Source of the DNA: Neckera pumila
Lineage: Eukaryota > Streptophyta > Bryopsida > Hypnales > Neckeraceae
Direction: 5' to 3'
Assembly: GCA_963969595.1 (NCBI GenBank)
Contig: OZ018408.1
Span: forward strand, 21,883,823-21,947,822
Length of the DNA stretch: 64,000 nt
Of the stretch, positions 37,301 to 49,226 are shown in pieces. The notes under the pieces were generated by a model. That model was not told the DNA's origin. It ran no database searches and saw nothing but the letters and a program-made list of their open reading frames with translations. Both the position numbers and the translations under genes were made by a program. The stretch's first letter is position 1. The number at the start of each line of letters is the position of its first letter.

Positions 37301-40293
37301 CATCAGCGATCCCAAGCTTGCTGAATTCAGTGTATTCAATACATGTAATGGCGTATTCCAGCGAACCATCGCCTTTCCTCTTCTCTGTAAGGACATTAAC
37401 ACCCTCTGCCGCCCCAACATTCCGACGGCATGAAGCAAATCCAAATTTCTGCTTCACAATAACAGAGCTTTGTTAGCATTGAAAGTAGCTCCCCACATTG
37501 ACACCATAATATTCTCGAATGCGCTAGGCAGAAACAAGCATACGATTAGCCTTCATATCATATAGCATATGGTCGCCAGACGATGAAAATCATCACCTTG
37601 TTAAATTTGAGCCCTATACCCGATAAGGCCAATAAAGTTGTATCCACGCCTGCCATAGGGTTACTGCCACAATAAAGAAGAATCCTTTCAGAACAAACTG
37701 AAGCAAAATACTTAAACTTCTACAGTAGATCAAGTCCCCTTATAATTTTTGTTTGATTGTAGCAATCTTGGTTTTGAATATAAAATTGAAAGAAAACCCA
37801 ATCAAGTCACTAAAGCAGAACCCTTCATATCAAATGATAGATATGCAGCAAAGTTCTTCAATACAGAATCGCGACAACAAAATACTCAATCCATTGTAAT
37901 GAAGCCAGAATCACTACTTAACGCTACCCGAAGCTCAGAGAATGGACACGTAAAATCTCTAAGCAAAGAACTTCTAAGTGCCGATGCAAGTGCCGACACA
38001 AGTGCCGATGCCTAACCAGATATTGTTCAAGACTACCATATGTCTCAATGAGTTTTGTCAACGTTAAGGTTCAGACCTGATCTGCCGAACAATTGCTGCT
38101 TTCCGACCATGTCGAGCAAACCAATCGAAAACACCCTCATCGCTGGCCAGTTTCCAAATAACACCATGCCCTCCCGGTTTGAGTACTGTCGTCAGAGGTT
38201 CGCTGATCATCCAGCGCGCATCAGCAGCTCCTACCGTCGGTACCAAAGGCTGAAAAAGAAAGAGCTCATTCATCGATTAGTAAATGGAAAAGTTAAGGTC
38301 ATTGATATTGTGATTAAATCAAGACACTAGACAAAAGACACCGGCAACTATATCATCAACGAACCGATTACATACACCTCCACCATCCTAAACAGGTTAG
38401 AGTTATAGAGTTTGTGAAAGTTGGCACACTAAACCTGTTCAAAAAGCAGAAAATTGCATTTGCCACGCCCAAACCACCCAAGGCTCTCACATAATGCATG
38501 AACGCGTTCATTATTCTTCTTTGCAGAGCTTGTCATAATGGCTACTGGTGTAATATGCTGAACTCCATGAACCTTGTAATGAAGATATTCTCTGGCCTGA
38601 TCACAATGCCCAACAATTCCAAAATATAGATCTGTCAGAGAGCACTTACTGCTACAGAAACGCATCAATCCTTTGTTTAGTATGGTATTCAAATGACGAT
38701 AAAAATTTCACTACAGGATGTGCACACAATGTTCCTCATAGTTTATGACTAAATCGCAAAAGCAAGATGACACTGCTCAAGAGTTACCTGAAGATCACGA
38801 ATCAAGCCTTCCAACAGCGTGCGTCCACAATACGGTAGCATAGCGACTGGCAAGCACTCCCCCGTTTCTGCATCGACCAACCCAAGACGATCGCCTGCTC
38901 CGCCAAGAGGGTAGATTTCGGCCATAGCGGAAAGTCCCTGCGTGCAAAAATAATTTACCAATCTCACAACATAATAACAGTTTTAAATAACAGATGTCCT
39001 GGACCAGTATCACAATCACAGTCCAAAATCCCGAGAGAAGATAGATTTCATGCACTGTATAGTTCGAATTGTACCTCAAGGCCCCAGCTTGCAGCTTGAT
39101 TTGCATATTTGTGGTCTTTCGCAAGGTCAGGTCCATAAGGAACAGAGAAACGCTTCTTCATCTGCCCTGCGTCCGCTGCTCCATGCCTTGTCCATTGCGA
39201 ACTCGGCTTCTCCTGCTCTATTTCTGAGGCTTTTATGAGCTCCAAAGCCGCCACTTGGTATCTGCGTCCATTTTCCACATTAGTAGTTGCATAATAACGT
39301 ACAATCTAAATGCACTTGGATAATCCTACTGCAACAAGGTAGAGCAACAGAGAATTCAAGGCTTTGTAAGCGAGTCTAATTCACCAGGGGAGACTCATAC
39401 CCAATAATACCCCCAACGCTGTCATAGAATTTCTCCATTCGCTCCAGCATGCGAACAAGATTAGTCAACGCTTCTGTGTACCGTGCAACAACTGCATTAC
39501 TTCCAGCAGGTCCTGCCTTCACATATTCCGTGGTAGGCTTTGATGCTGTCATCAAGGGCATCCACTGTCCAGGCGCAATGCAGGCTGGAATATCTGAAGA
39601 CGTATCCCAGTTTTTGATAATACCTGCCAACATGGAAAAAGCGTCCCTGACAGGGTTCCCCGATGGCTGCTCCTGCAAATTGTGGGACTGGTCCAGCTTC
39701 TGGCTATCAAACAATGCGGCCAACGAATCTGAGGGAATATCCAGAACGTGATCTTGCCCAGACGCTATCATACTTTTCAGAAGGATAAGATCTTTTACAC
39801 TTAACACCTGCATTGCTAACTCAACCACCGGATTCACGTAAACTCCGGATCGTCCATAACCCCCAAACAAGGCCCGAACTCGCCTATTACTATCGAGAAT
39901 GCTGGTCTTCTCTCCAAAGCTGGATACCGACTGCAAGCGCCTCATCAGATTCTTAAGGTCCCTAAGTTCGCTATCCAGCCTCCACAGGTCGAAACTCCCA
40001 GTCTCCTCAGTGGGCCTCGCCACTGGGGCAGTCGAGAGAGCATGACGCATGTGACGACTGCCAGTCGGTGGAGCACTCTGGGACTCCTTCGGCACCCTGG
40101 ATTGAAGCCCCCACCCGTTTTTACTTGCGTTTTCATCCCATGCAGTGTGCTCTCCACTAACCAATGGCAATTTCAAGTGCCTCCTGTGTTGGGTGTTTGT
40201 ACGCACTCTCGATGTGAGGCTATCCCCCCATAGCACACTCCTACAGGGTGACATTGAATCCTGGGCAAGGATTCCCATTGACGAGACCTCCAT
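34341..40293 (-). CDS. UGP3: Plastid UTP-glucose-1-phosphate uridylyltransferase 3 (942 aa, 17 exons)
   Basis: UGP3 makes UDP-glucose from UTP and glucose-1-phosphate in plastids, feeding SQD1 and sulfolipid (SQDG) synthesis. Inferred exons (high to low): 40293-39401, 39261-39075, 38937-38788, 38596-38435, 38249-38077, 37663-37597, 37448-37282, 37075-36917, 36785-36694, 36494-36400, 36101-36024, 35870-35775, 35424-35350, 35155-35061, 34937-34775, 34647-34587, 34456-34341. Every junction keeps frame. ATG at 40291-40293 opens a Ser/Arg-rich transit-peptide-like N terminus. The nucleotidyltransferase core has YPLGGAGDRLGL (369-380), the Gly-rich nucleotide loop, then TPVAIMTSSAKKNN, GGHGVIWKLA, FASCRRNVGAAEGVN and ANTNVLYVDL. 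After YVIYNERRKVTSSAK the C-terminal beta domain begins near CGRCRLHEVQIRNKGIDW (831 on). The end is NMVET. Length is near the roughly 880 aa of the Arabidopsis protein. The end of exon 9 (about 36694-36735) aligns least well, so its donor is the weakest call. Confidence 0.95.
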
Positions 40294-42161
40294 GGTGGGC
40301 AATCAGTCTGTACTAAAACGCTGATCGGCTTCAGATCTCTTCACAGTACATTGTGAATCAAAGCGTTATGGCTAGTCAATCATGCGGTCTGGCCACGTCC
40401 CATTGAGCAACTCACACAGGCACCTTTAAGTTCGCTGCATTCAAAGTGAAAAAATAATGTCACAAATGCTATCATTTCTGGATACATTCAACTTGATTGT
40501 CGAAAAAAAGACAACCACTGACTTTACCAGGTGTTATTATTTCTTCACTTTTAAAACTTTGAACGAAAGAAACCAAAAACTGACTCTCTATGTAGCTTGG
40601 ACAAGAAGGAGCACCTTTGACAGGGCCTAACAAGACTCAAATATTAGACTGTGTATTCAACTACATCACTCGCTCAAGAAGACCAAAGACCTAGGAATTC
40701 AGCAACAAGAGCGCTGATACTTCAGATTTCCAGTAGAAATAAAAGGAAAGAGTGAACGATGAAACGCAACCAAAATTGCTTGTGTAAAGGACAGCTGGGC
40801 CACCGAGGCTCCCCAACAGCCACGTATCGGATTTTTGAAAATCTGGCGAAAAGCAATGCAAATCTCTCACGATTCTAACCACTCATAATTCGATCACGAT
40901 ACATGAATTCCACGTTTTGCATGTTCAGTTCCGATCACAATACTCGGACAAAACCAACTGTGTAGGCCAGCTAGTTCGCGAGTAGGTGAACAACCCTAAA
41001 ACTGCGAACCGTAAATCATGACCTCTCTAGCTCCCAGAATTCCAATTCTACTAGCTGGTCACAAAGCTCAACATTACGAACAAGAGCTCTGCGTCAATTC
41101 CACGCCCACACAAAACTAGACTCCCCACACGCGCTCCTCACGCAACTATATTTGAAAACACGAAAAAACACAAATCCGTCTCGGTTCCATCGAAAAAATC
41201 CCGTCCCACAGCCCTCAAAATCAATAGAAACAGAATTGCCCTGGAGCGCTTCCAACGAGACTCCATTGCCACCGCCCCTGTTTAAAATCCGACCCCAAAA
41301 CTGTGACACCACACAGTGCCCAAAATTGTGACCCAAAGTAATAAGTCTCTGCCCCAAAATCCTGCCCCCCAAATTCGTGCTCTCCGTGTCCCCTGCACAT
41401 CCCCCAATCCCCAACAAACCCAATGACAGAAAAGCGGGATCCAGGAGAACGCCCGCACCTGCAGCTCAGAAAAGCTGGTGAAGCCAACGTCCTCCGCTTC
41501 TCCCCCGCCTTGGCCTGGGGGTGGAAACAAGCCCTCAAGGCCTCAACTCCTCCTCCTCCACCATTCCTCCTCCATCATCCCCTCCTCCAGGTGTGAAGTG
41601 TGAACGACTTCCGCCGGCCGTTCTCCGTCTCGCGAAGTCCGTTGCTGCTGTTGCTTTGAGGCCTCGATGGAGGGAATGTTTGGGGGCATCCGCAAAGGAT
41701 ATGTCACCTGTGGAGGATGATGCTGCGAGAATCTAAACAGCACCTTCAGTGATGAGTCAGTCGCACTTCAGGCATTCGCTCCAAGTGAGTGCGTTCATTT
41801 CGGGTGGTGCGGGACTTGCAGGCCAATGGCTGCCTGTGTTGTGGTCCTCTTGGCTTGGCTTCAGTTGGGTTCCACGTTTCGACTCTGGCACTTGACACTT
41901 CAGCTTACTTTCTCTCTGGCTGGGCACTGAAGGACACTTCCTTCTTCTTCTTCGGTGGGGATGGGGAGTGTAGAAAAGAAGGAAAATGATGTTCAAACTT
42001 CAGCTTAAACGGAGCCTTTGAATGAAGCAGTTAGAAAAGTAAGTGAAATAACTTACAGTAAAGGCTTGAGTGGACGACTGCGTGCTTGGCTCTCTGCGTG
42101 CTTGCCTGTGTGGCTTGGCTTGGTTGTTTTGTATTGTGGTTTGTGTTTTTTGTTTTTGTTT
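40294..42161. promoter_or_regulatory. GC-rich upstream region of UGP3
   Basis: A long moderately to strongly GC-rich stretch with CT/CTCC-rich segments near 41541-41600. It probably contains the promoter and 5' UTR, possibly with a leader intron. The overlapping open frames at 41094-41996 on both strands have no recognisable domain and look compositional. Confidence 0.4.
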
Positions 42162-42165
42162 TTAA

Positions 42166-42387
42166 CCCTTGAACGCCGCCGAGGACGTTCTACGTCCTTT
42201 GAATGAAAAAGAATCTTTCCCTACAAGACAGAAGTGCAACTTTTCATCCTCGGTACTAGGAGTAAGAAGGAAAGATCTTCAACAGTTCTTTGACTTCCAA
42301 TGAATGTATTAGGCTTTTTCAAAGTAGATGATGTCACACGGAATCACAATACATGATTTCCATGGCTACCAGTCCGTCCTTCAAGGG
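42166..42387. mobile_element. 222-bp TTAA/CCCTTGAA MITE, copy 2
   Basis: Flanked by TTAA at 42162-42165 and 42388-42391. Termini CCCTTGAACGCCG and CCGTCCTTCAAGGG. The subterminal palindrome GGACGTTCTACGTCC matches copy 1 at 16657-16878, and the length is identical. Shared interior words include GACAGAAGTGCAACTTTTCA and TTTGACTTCCAATGA. It is non-coding and lies upstream of UGP3. Confidence 0.85.
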
Positions 42388-42391
42388 TTAA

Positions 42392-42717
42392 ACAAACGGA
42401 CAAATCCATTGATAAATGGAAAAGGACATCGAGACCAAGGGAACCAGTCCCCGGCGAAAGAATTTTTAATATTGTGTTTTTTTTTTAATGCAATGGCTCG
42501 TTCCATTTGTTAAAGAAAAAACAAACTTGCGTGCTTGGCTCTCTGCGGGTTAAACTTCTGGGGGTTGTGACGTTGTGACAAGTGCTTGCTGCATGTCCTA
42601 CCGCTTTGGGCACTTCGACCAGTACGAGGGAGCTACCTCAGCAGATTTCTCTGCTGTCTTATTGGCTACAGCATTTCTGACCCCATCCTGTGCTTTACCA
42701 TATAGTGTTACGGTATA
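42392..42717. other. Short intergenic segment
   Basis: Nothing recognised between the 222-bp element and the Stowaway element. Confidence 0.5.
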
Positions 42718-43254
42718 CTCCCTCCGTCCCGAAATGATTGTCCATCTTTCCAAAAATAGATGATTGTCTAGAAATGATTGTCCATTACTACAAATTTAGT
42801 TATATGAAGATGAAATTCATGAAATAGTCAGTATGTCACAATAAGAGTTTCAATTAGATGAAGACACAATTCATGAAATAGTCAATTTTTGTTACCCAAA
42901 CTGCTTATAATAAGCTGCCCACAAGCTGCTCAAGAAAAATCTAACCGTAAACTATCTTCACGAAATCTTCATGGGGTACAAATACAAGATGGAAAACAAT
43001 GCGTTGCTATGCTCAATATTCATTTTCGGTGGAAAATCATAATCTAGCGGGTGATTTATCATATGAATTTACAGCATCAAATTTCCCGCTTTAAATTGTT
43101 CATATTTTAAACTTGATATTGCCGTTCTTGCAAACCGTTGAGTAAATCAAGAGTTAATCTACATGTCTGCATCTATTACTTTACCAAATTTTCAAATTTT
43201 GCCTTAATCTTGAAAAAAGTTTTTCAAGGGACAATCATTTTGAGCCGGAGGGAG
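42718..43254. mobile_element. Stowaway MITE, 537 bp
   Basis: Termini CTCCCTCCGTCCCGAAATGA and GACAATCATTTTGAGCCGGA with GGGAG, flanked by TA (42716-42717 and 43255-43256). CTCCCTCCGT with TA duplication is the classic Stowaway signature (Tc1/mariner superfamily). The left side repeats ATGATTGTCC twice, suggesting an internal end duplication. It is non-coding. Confidence 0.9.
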
Positions 43255-43308
43255 TATATAATAAGGTAAGAAACCCTATTTGTGCCACAAGACTATTTTT
43301 GCCCTTTC

Positions 43309-43706
43309 TTTTTTTTTTGAACAAAGGGAACAAACCATTGTATTAAAAAAAAATAGAATACAAAACAGCCAAGCTACAAAGGTTGGTCAATGAAGTGATA
43401 AGAACAAAAATGGAAAAGAAAAAGCAACGAAAGACCAGCTAAGAGAATAAGCAAGAGGAGGGACGACTTTTTATTCCAAAAGATGTTATTATCCTTCCTG
43501 CTAGCCAAGACTAGGAATTGAAGCCAAATACAATCCAATTTGGCCAAGATATTTGCCGCATCCTATAAATGTTGACGAGCCTTGAGCTGAGCCTTCAGTT
43601 GGGCAACACGGTCTGGGTCAAGGAGGGCTTCCCAGATTGCTATATATGTGAAGTCCAACGGACATTGATATCCTACAAAAACCTTGCTACTCCGAGAGAT
43701 CCATAT
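43309..43706 (-). mobile_element. Possible 3' end of a LINE-type retroelement
   Basis: On the minus strand the sequence ends in CCCTTTGTTCAAAAAAAAAA, a poly(A)-like tail after a TTTAATACAATGG segment, as seen at the 3' ends of plant L1-type elements and their transcripts. A short open frame before it (LLDPDRVAQLKAQLKARQHL then stop) could be the tail of a coding region. No reverse transcriptase is present, and a processed pseudogene would look the same. Confidence 0.35.
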
Positions 43707-43983
43707 CATTAGGAAAACTTTCAGCCCTCTAGAAGGCTGCTAAGGAATTGATTTATGGGCCTCCTTTGGTGCAATTTCAAAATGAATAAAAAAATATTTT
43801 TTCTTAAATTTTTTTTAAAAATTTGACGTGGCACTATTAGTGCCACGTGAGCACCCAATATTTAAATATTAAAAAATATTAAAAAATAAAAATAAAAAAA
43901 ATTTAATTTGATTTTTTTTCAATAATTGCAGCAGGCGGGTGCAGAACTCGCGGCCTCATGGAGGGCTGAAATTTTTCCTAATG
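43707..43983. mobile_element. CATTAG-family MITE, 277 bp
   Basis: Termini CATTAGGAAAACTTTCAGCC and GGCTGAAATTTTTCCTAATG form a roughly 27-bp imperfect inverted repeat. The interior has the family's GACGTGGCA...TGCCACGTG palindrome (43824-43850) and an A/T-rich core. It lies next to the retro-like fragment at 43309. Confidence 0.7.
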
Positions 43984-44075
43984 ATTTTTGTCATTTGAAA
44001 TGTATTAATAGAATTAATAGATCTAATTGTAAAGGTTGTCTCCAATTGTAATGGTGGTGTCAGAGGAAGGTTTAA

Positions 44076-45009
44076 CCCCTAAAGCCCTAAATATGCTTTT
44101 TTGGGAACATAGGGTTTTGGGGAAGCTCACTATGAGCAAAGTTTTTAATTTTTTTCTTTGAAATTTTCACACAACATTTTTTTAAGGAGTAGCTTTAAGG
44201 CCCAACAATTTTCATAACTTTTGACTACATGATAAAAAAGTTATTGCATGATATGCCATTTTCATTGCTCGGCGGGCAACCCAGGCAACAAAAAAAACTT
44301 CTTTAAAAATCACTTTTAAAAAAATTAAAAACTTGAAATAGGTTCTTTAGATTTATATGTACACGGGAACCTTTGAATCATTCCAATTGGATTAACAAGT
44401 CAAAAATTATGAGGATTCTTAGTTTGAGGGTAGTTATGGAATCCAACTCTAAAATAAACTTTGAAGTCCTTTATCTAACTCAATTTTCAATATTTTTGAA
44501 TAAAACAAAAAACATTGGGTGTATATTGTTTATTACAACATTACAACCATTGGGATTGGCATTTTTCAATTCTATAATTAAATTCTTGACAATTTAGTAT
44601 TTTGAATCATTCTCTACCTCTTCCTACTTACTATTTTTTTCCTATATGTTGCACAATTCCAAATGATCTGAAAATTTTCAATGATGTAGCTAACTTGCCT
44701 TGAAGAGTGAATCCAAAGAGTAACTATCATTTTGGACATTTTTTCATACAAATGTGACCTTGTAAAGGGCAGCTGCCCGGATTTTTGCAGTGATTGAAAA
44801 AGGCTTTTTGTCAATTCAAACACTATTATCTTGCAATCTACATGGTGGAAAATTCTGAAATTTTTTCGACATCTTCTTAAACTAGTGTACTACAAGATCC
44901 TTTAGTTACATGTGTTAAAATTTTTTTTTTTTCCAAAATTGGATACTTGTATTAGAAATGGCAGTTTTGGAGCGGTTTTGGTGAAAACATAGTAAAAAAT
45001 CTTTAGGGG
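44076..45009 (+). mobile_element. TTAA element type A, 934 bp, intact ends
   Basis: TTAA flanks lie at 44072-44075 and 45010-45013, with termini CCCCTAAAGCCC and TCTTTAGGGG. This is the cleanest type A copy and the reference for the copies at 2761 and 25436. The left third equals one arm of the foldback element at 18152-18895. It has no transposase, so mobilisation would need a source elsewhere in the genome. Confidence 0.9.
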
Positions 45010-45013
45010 TTAA

Positions 45014-45780
45014 CTAAGAACAATACAAAGAAATACAACACCAAATCCATCAGACCCTAGTTTTGGTGATACAAGGGATTTTTCCTGTGTTTTTCTTAAA
45101 CTTCGATTCCTATTCCAACATTGCATATACAATTAATTCTAAAATATAGTGGTAGAAGTAGGGTCTTTTATTATATAGATGGGGATATTAGTTGGGGAGG
45201 CGTGTGTAAGTTTGTTGCAATTGATTTGACCAATCACATGAAGTTGCAAGGGGATTGGGATTTTGAAGCAAAAATTTAACCAAGAATTGCAACTTTGAAA
45301 CCAAGGATAAAAGCAATATGTTTGAAGCAAAATGAAAAGAGAATCATTTGAAAGACTCACTTCACAAACAAAAAATGTATAAAGTAAGTTAAGATGTGTC
45401 AATTGATGACATAAGAGATCATTGTTCTTGTTGTTTCTATCAATTTTACATAATTTAGATCTTTTTAGGATCAAAGAGGTCATTTTGGCCTATTGTATAT
45501 GCCTTATTGAAGTATTGTTTGAGATTATCATTATTAATTGTAATTTTAATTTTTTTTTGTATTTTATATTTTTTATTAACCTTATATTGAATTGAAGAGT
45601 ATCAGAGTAATCAATATAGAATTGAATATAGTATGTGTTAATTAGGTGTGACATGTAAATTGATTTGATACTTCAATTTCAAAGATGATTGAACTCCAAC
45701 TAAATGAAGCCTATAAATTCCCCAAATGCTTTGTCCATCCACTCAATGATTCTTTGAAGTATGAAAGCAAAAAATTCTTG
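45014..45780. other. AT-rich intergenic DNA
   Basis: Nothing recognised. The minus-strand open frame at 45139-45483 has no recognisable domain. Confidence 0.5.
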
Positions 45781-46284
45781 TTTATAAGTTGCTTCATCTA
45801 TTAAAGGAAGAAAGGTCCTTTTCCCTTGGCTTTTCTCTTACCTATATTGCTGCAAAAAAAATTTGTTTATAAGTTGCTTCATCTATTAAAGGAAGAAAGG
45901 TCCTTTTCCCTTGGCTTTTCTCTTACCTATATTGCTGCAAAAAAAATTTGTTTATAAGTTGCTTCATCTATTAAAGGAAGAAAGGTCCTTTTCCCTTGGC
46001 TTTTCTCTTACCTATATTGCTGCAAAAAAAATTTGTTTATAAGTTGCTTCATCTATTAAAGGAAGAAAGGTCCTTTTCCCTTGGCTTTTCTCTTACCTAT
46101 ATTGCTGCAAAAAAAATTTGTTTATAAGTTGCTTCATCTATTAAAGGAAGAAAGGTCCTTTTCCCTTGGCTTTTCTCTTACCTATATTGCTGCAAAAAAA
46201 ATTTGTTTATAAGTTGCTTCATCTATTAAAGGAAGAAAGGTCCTTTTCCCTTGGCTTTTCTCTTACCTATATTGCTGCAAAAAA
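45781..46284. repeat. Minisatellite: 85-bp unit, six copies
   Basis: Unit starts fall at 45781, 45866, 45951, 46036, 46121 and 46206, an exact 85-bp period. Each unit runs from TTTATAAGTTGCTTCATC through GGTCCTTTTCCCTTGGC to a run of A and TTTG. The copies appear identical apart from the truncated last edge, so the array expanded recently or is kept homogeneous. There is no coding frame. Copy number may be collapsed in assembly. Confidence 0.95.
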
Positions 46285-47060
46285 GATCTAATCAGTGTAC
46301 AATAACATATCCATGGTGCTAAATGAAGTTGCTTGTAAAGCAAGTAAATTGGATTAAGGACTTCAAATGCATGAATGACATTATTGTCTTGAAACTTAGC
46401 ATCTACAGCTATACAAAACGCCTTAAAAAAAAACTTTTAAAATGTTAGAGCAACCTCTAGATTAGTATTCGTAGGATTCCTATTTACATCAATATTGTAG
46501 AATTTCGATCCCCTAATTTTTGCCAAGCAAGAAATTAATAGAAGTAACCACTAGGATGTTCAAATTTAAAAATGATATATAATTTTAGTTAGATTAAAAG
46601 TGTCCGATAGTTTAACCCCTAAAGGACCAAGGCCCTTTTTCTGCCAAAAAACATTCAAAACTGCCATTTCTATAGCAAAAAGTAAACAAAATTGAAAAAT
46701 GTTTTTTTTTTCACATCTAACCGTAGGATCTTACACCTAACTAGTATGAGAGTGTGTGGAAAAAATTTCAGAATTTTTAACCGCACAGATTGCAAGATAT
46801 CTGCGTTTAAAGTGGAAAAAACAAGTTTTTCAGCACATTGCGGGACTAGAACATGTTGTTTGTTTGTTGACTTCGAACATTTTATACTTAAGTTTTGTGC
46901 ACTACAGAGTTTTGAGCTTTAAATCTTTATAGTGGAGAATTGAGTTGAGAGTCTAGGGAAAAAAAAAATCCCAAAAAACTTAATTTTCATTCTTTAAAAA
47001 ATTGTTAAGTAGAACTAGGTATGAGATAGAAGAAAAATCTAAAATATTAATATCTTTTAT

Positions 47061-47517
47061 CAATACCTTAAATGAGGCTGTTTGTTTGTTTGTTTGTTTG
47101 TTTGTTTGTTTGTTTGTTTGTTTGTTTGTTTGTTTGTTTGTTTGTTTGTTTGTTTGTTTGTTTGTTTGTTTGTTTGTTTGTTTGTTTGTTTGTTTGTTTG
47201 TTTTGTTTTGTTTTGTTTGTTTGTTTGTTTGTTTGTTTGTTTGTTTTGTTTTGTTTTGTTTGTAACGTGGACAACTTCCTGACCGTGCGTCCCCCGGCCG
47301 CGTGCTTGGTACCGTCGGGAAGCTCTCGCCGAGGAGGGGTGCACCGGCTTGGTTTCGTGGCGTTTGGAGCGGTGGTGCAAAAGTTATTGAATTTCAAAGT
47401 ATTTATTGATTAAAAAATTAGAAAATTACTTTTACTTTGATTTTGGTGGCGTTCTTGCTACTAGGAGTGGAACCGGGAGTAGATGAAAATTGGGCCAACG
47501 GTACAGGGTCACACTAG
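47061..47517. mobile_element. Unclassified insertion within a TTAA element
   Basis: Other type B copies run straight from CTAAAATACTAATATCTTTT to TACGGAATTAAAATG, while here about 457 bp intervene. It contains a TTTG array, a GC-rich block (47263-47390) and a tail that resembles 195-400 of this window. The order (array, GC-rich block, AT-rich tail) could be a SINE-like element, but no promoter boxes were proven. Confidence 0.5.
47081..47262. repeat. (TTTG)n/(TTTTG)n microsatellite
   Basis: About 180 bp of TTTG repeats, changing to TTTTG in two short blocks near the right end. Long open frames of CLFV type on the plus strand and NKQT type on the minus strand are repeat artefacts. Confidence 0.95.
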
Positions 47518-48013
47518 TATAGAATTAAAAAACACTAATCCCAATGGTGAGATTATTCTAGCAAGTAATACAAACCATGAAATAAAATTAAAAAAACTGA
47601 ACAATTTGAAAAATTGCATTCAGAAATGCATCCTAGAAGTTATTTTTTCAAGAAGATGCTCTAACTGCCCGAAAAACAAGAATGTCCATAACTTTCTCAT
47701 AACATATCCAAATGAAATGAATCAAAGCTTTCCAAATAGACAAAAATTTAATCTATGAGAAAAAAATTTAAAAAGAAAAATTCAAATTTTTGTCAATTTT
47801 TTTTTGCTGCCCGCCGTCCCCTATTTTGAGCTTATTTGGTCATAACTTTTTTTCCCGAACACCAATTGTGCAAAAAATTATATTCCCACAAAGCTTATCA
47901 ATTTTTTTATCTTCAAAAAAAGTTTCAAAAAATCAAGACAAAATTTCAGCCCGTAGGTACCTGCCCAAAAACGCATTTGTCCTTCAAAGGGGCAACGGTT
48001 CTTTAGGGGTTAA

Positions 48014-49226
48014 GTCACAAGAATAAAAAAGAAAACACACCCTGATATATGTCATCTCCATTTTCACAGTAGACCTACTAATAGAGATATTAACAAGCCT
48101 ATACTGAAAAATCTTAGACAACTTTGAAAGAATGTGAAGAATATCAGTCAAAAAATAAAAGACATAAAGAAATTTAAACTCACACAACTTACCAAATAAT
48201 TGAAGGATGGAAGTATCATCTTTAGGAAGATCATGCAAATAATCCAGGATGGACTTCAAGATTTGAAATCTATGCATCATGTTTTACAATATTTTTGAAG
48301 TCGTTATTAAATTATTATTTTAATTGATATTTTATGATACATTTCTACAATTTCTAAACTATCCTTCAATGATTAATTCAACTTTGCTTGCCCAATTAAA
48401 GTTATTCATCACGCTACACTTACAATGGTATTTAGTGTTTGCAACAATAATTATGAATTCTAACCCTAAATGTCAACATGAACATTCTCAATGTCAATTA
48501 TTTTAAGTTTATGTAGTGTTAATGTTGACAAGTACTACCTATATTATTACCAATACTAAACATCAAAATTGAACACTATTTGTCAATTAAATGGAAATTA
48601 GAATGAATCTTGTCATAATAGGATAAATAACACTCTATATGATAACACTAAACATGTGACATAGCACTAAATATCTTTATTAGTATAGTCGCCATGTGGT
48701 CAAAATGCAGCTAGTTGTTTGCTTTGTCCTTACTAGGTGAATTATCATAAGTCAAGGTCACATTATATTTAAGCTTAAACTATTGGCATGATTTCTAAAT
48801 CACCAATAACAACCAATAGGAGTGCCTCAATCAATAAATTGGGCCATAAATTGGACCTTTATGCTTTATATTGAAACCAGACCAAATCTCTTTTTTATCC
48901 AATGGCTGTTTATATGGCACTTACATGGTGATGTTTTGGCACCAAAAAACTGGATCTAAGGATTAATAATTGGGGGTCGGTGTGAACTGGCCCCCTCGCT
49001 CGGCCACTCCAAGTCATTCCAGGTGCACAAGCAAATAAAAAATGGCCCCTATTTTGTGCCCAATTAATTTACCTTGTTCATCTCTTCTAGCTAATTTAGG
49101 GCCTCTTGGGGCCTCTGATTGCAATTATGAATTCAAATATTTGCAAATTTTGTTACGCAAGGAAAATAAAAAATTTCAGCGTTTTCTTGAGTGGCCAAGC
49201 TAGAGGGTTAGTTCACCTCTGACTAA
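48014..49226. other. Intergenic DNA
   Basis: AT-rich to 48900, then more balanced. No gene recognised. Confidence 0.45.

Larger units (their letters stand above)
46616..48009 (+). mobile_element. TTAA element type B with a 0.46-kb insert
   Basis: TTAA flanks lie at 46612-46615 and 48010-48013, with termini CCCCTAAAGGACC and GTTCTTTAGGGG. It is collinear with the type B copy at 24666 apart from an insertion at about 47061-47517 that contains the TTTG microsatellite. Without the insert it is about 0.94 kb. It is non-coding. Confidence 0.87.

Noticed and set aside
41094..41996. Overlapping open frames upstream of UGP3 on both strands
   Set aside because: They have compositional bias and no motifs, and they overlap one another. 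Better explained as promoter/leader sequence.
43924..43960. tRNA-like B box in the CATTAG element
   Set aside because: The GAGTTC-containing stretch lacks a paired acceptor stem and the canonical B-box spacing.
47263..47390. A functional 5S rRNA gene
   Set aside because: Only short scattered matches; most of the 5S sequence and length is missing.
47002..47413. Long open frames of CLFV or NKQT repeats
   Set aside because: They are translations of the TTTG microsatellite and exist in several frames on both strands.
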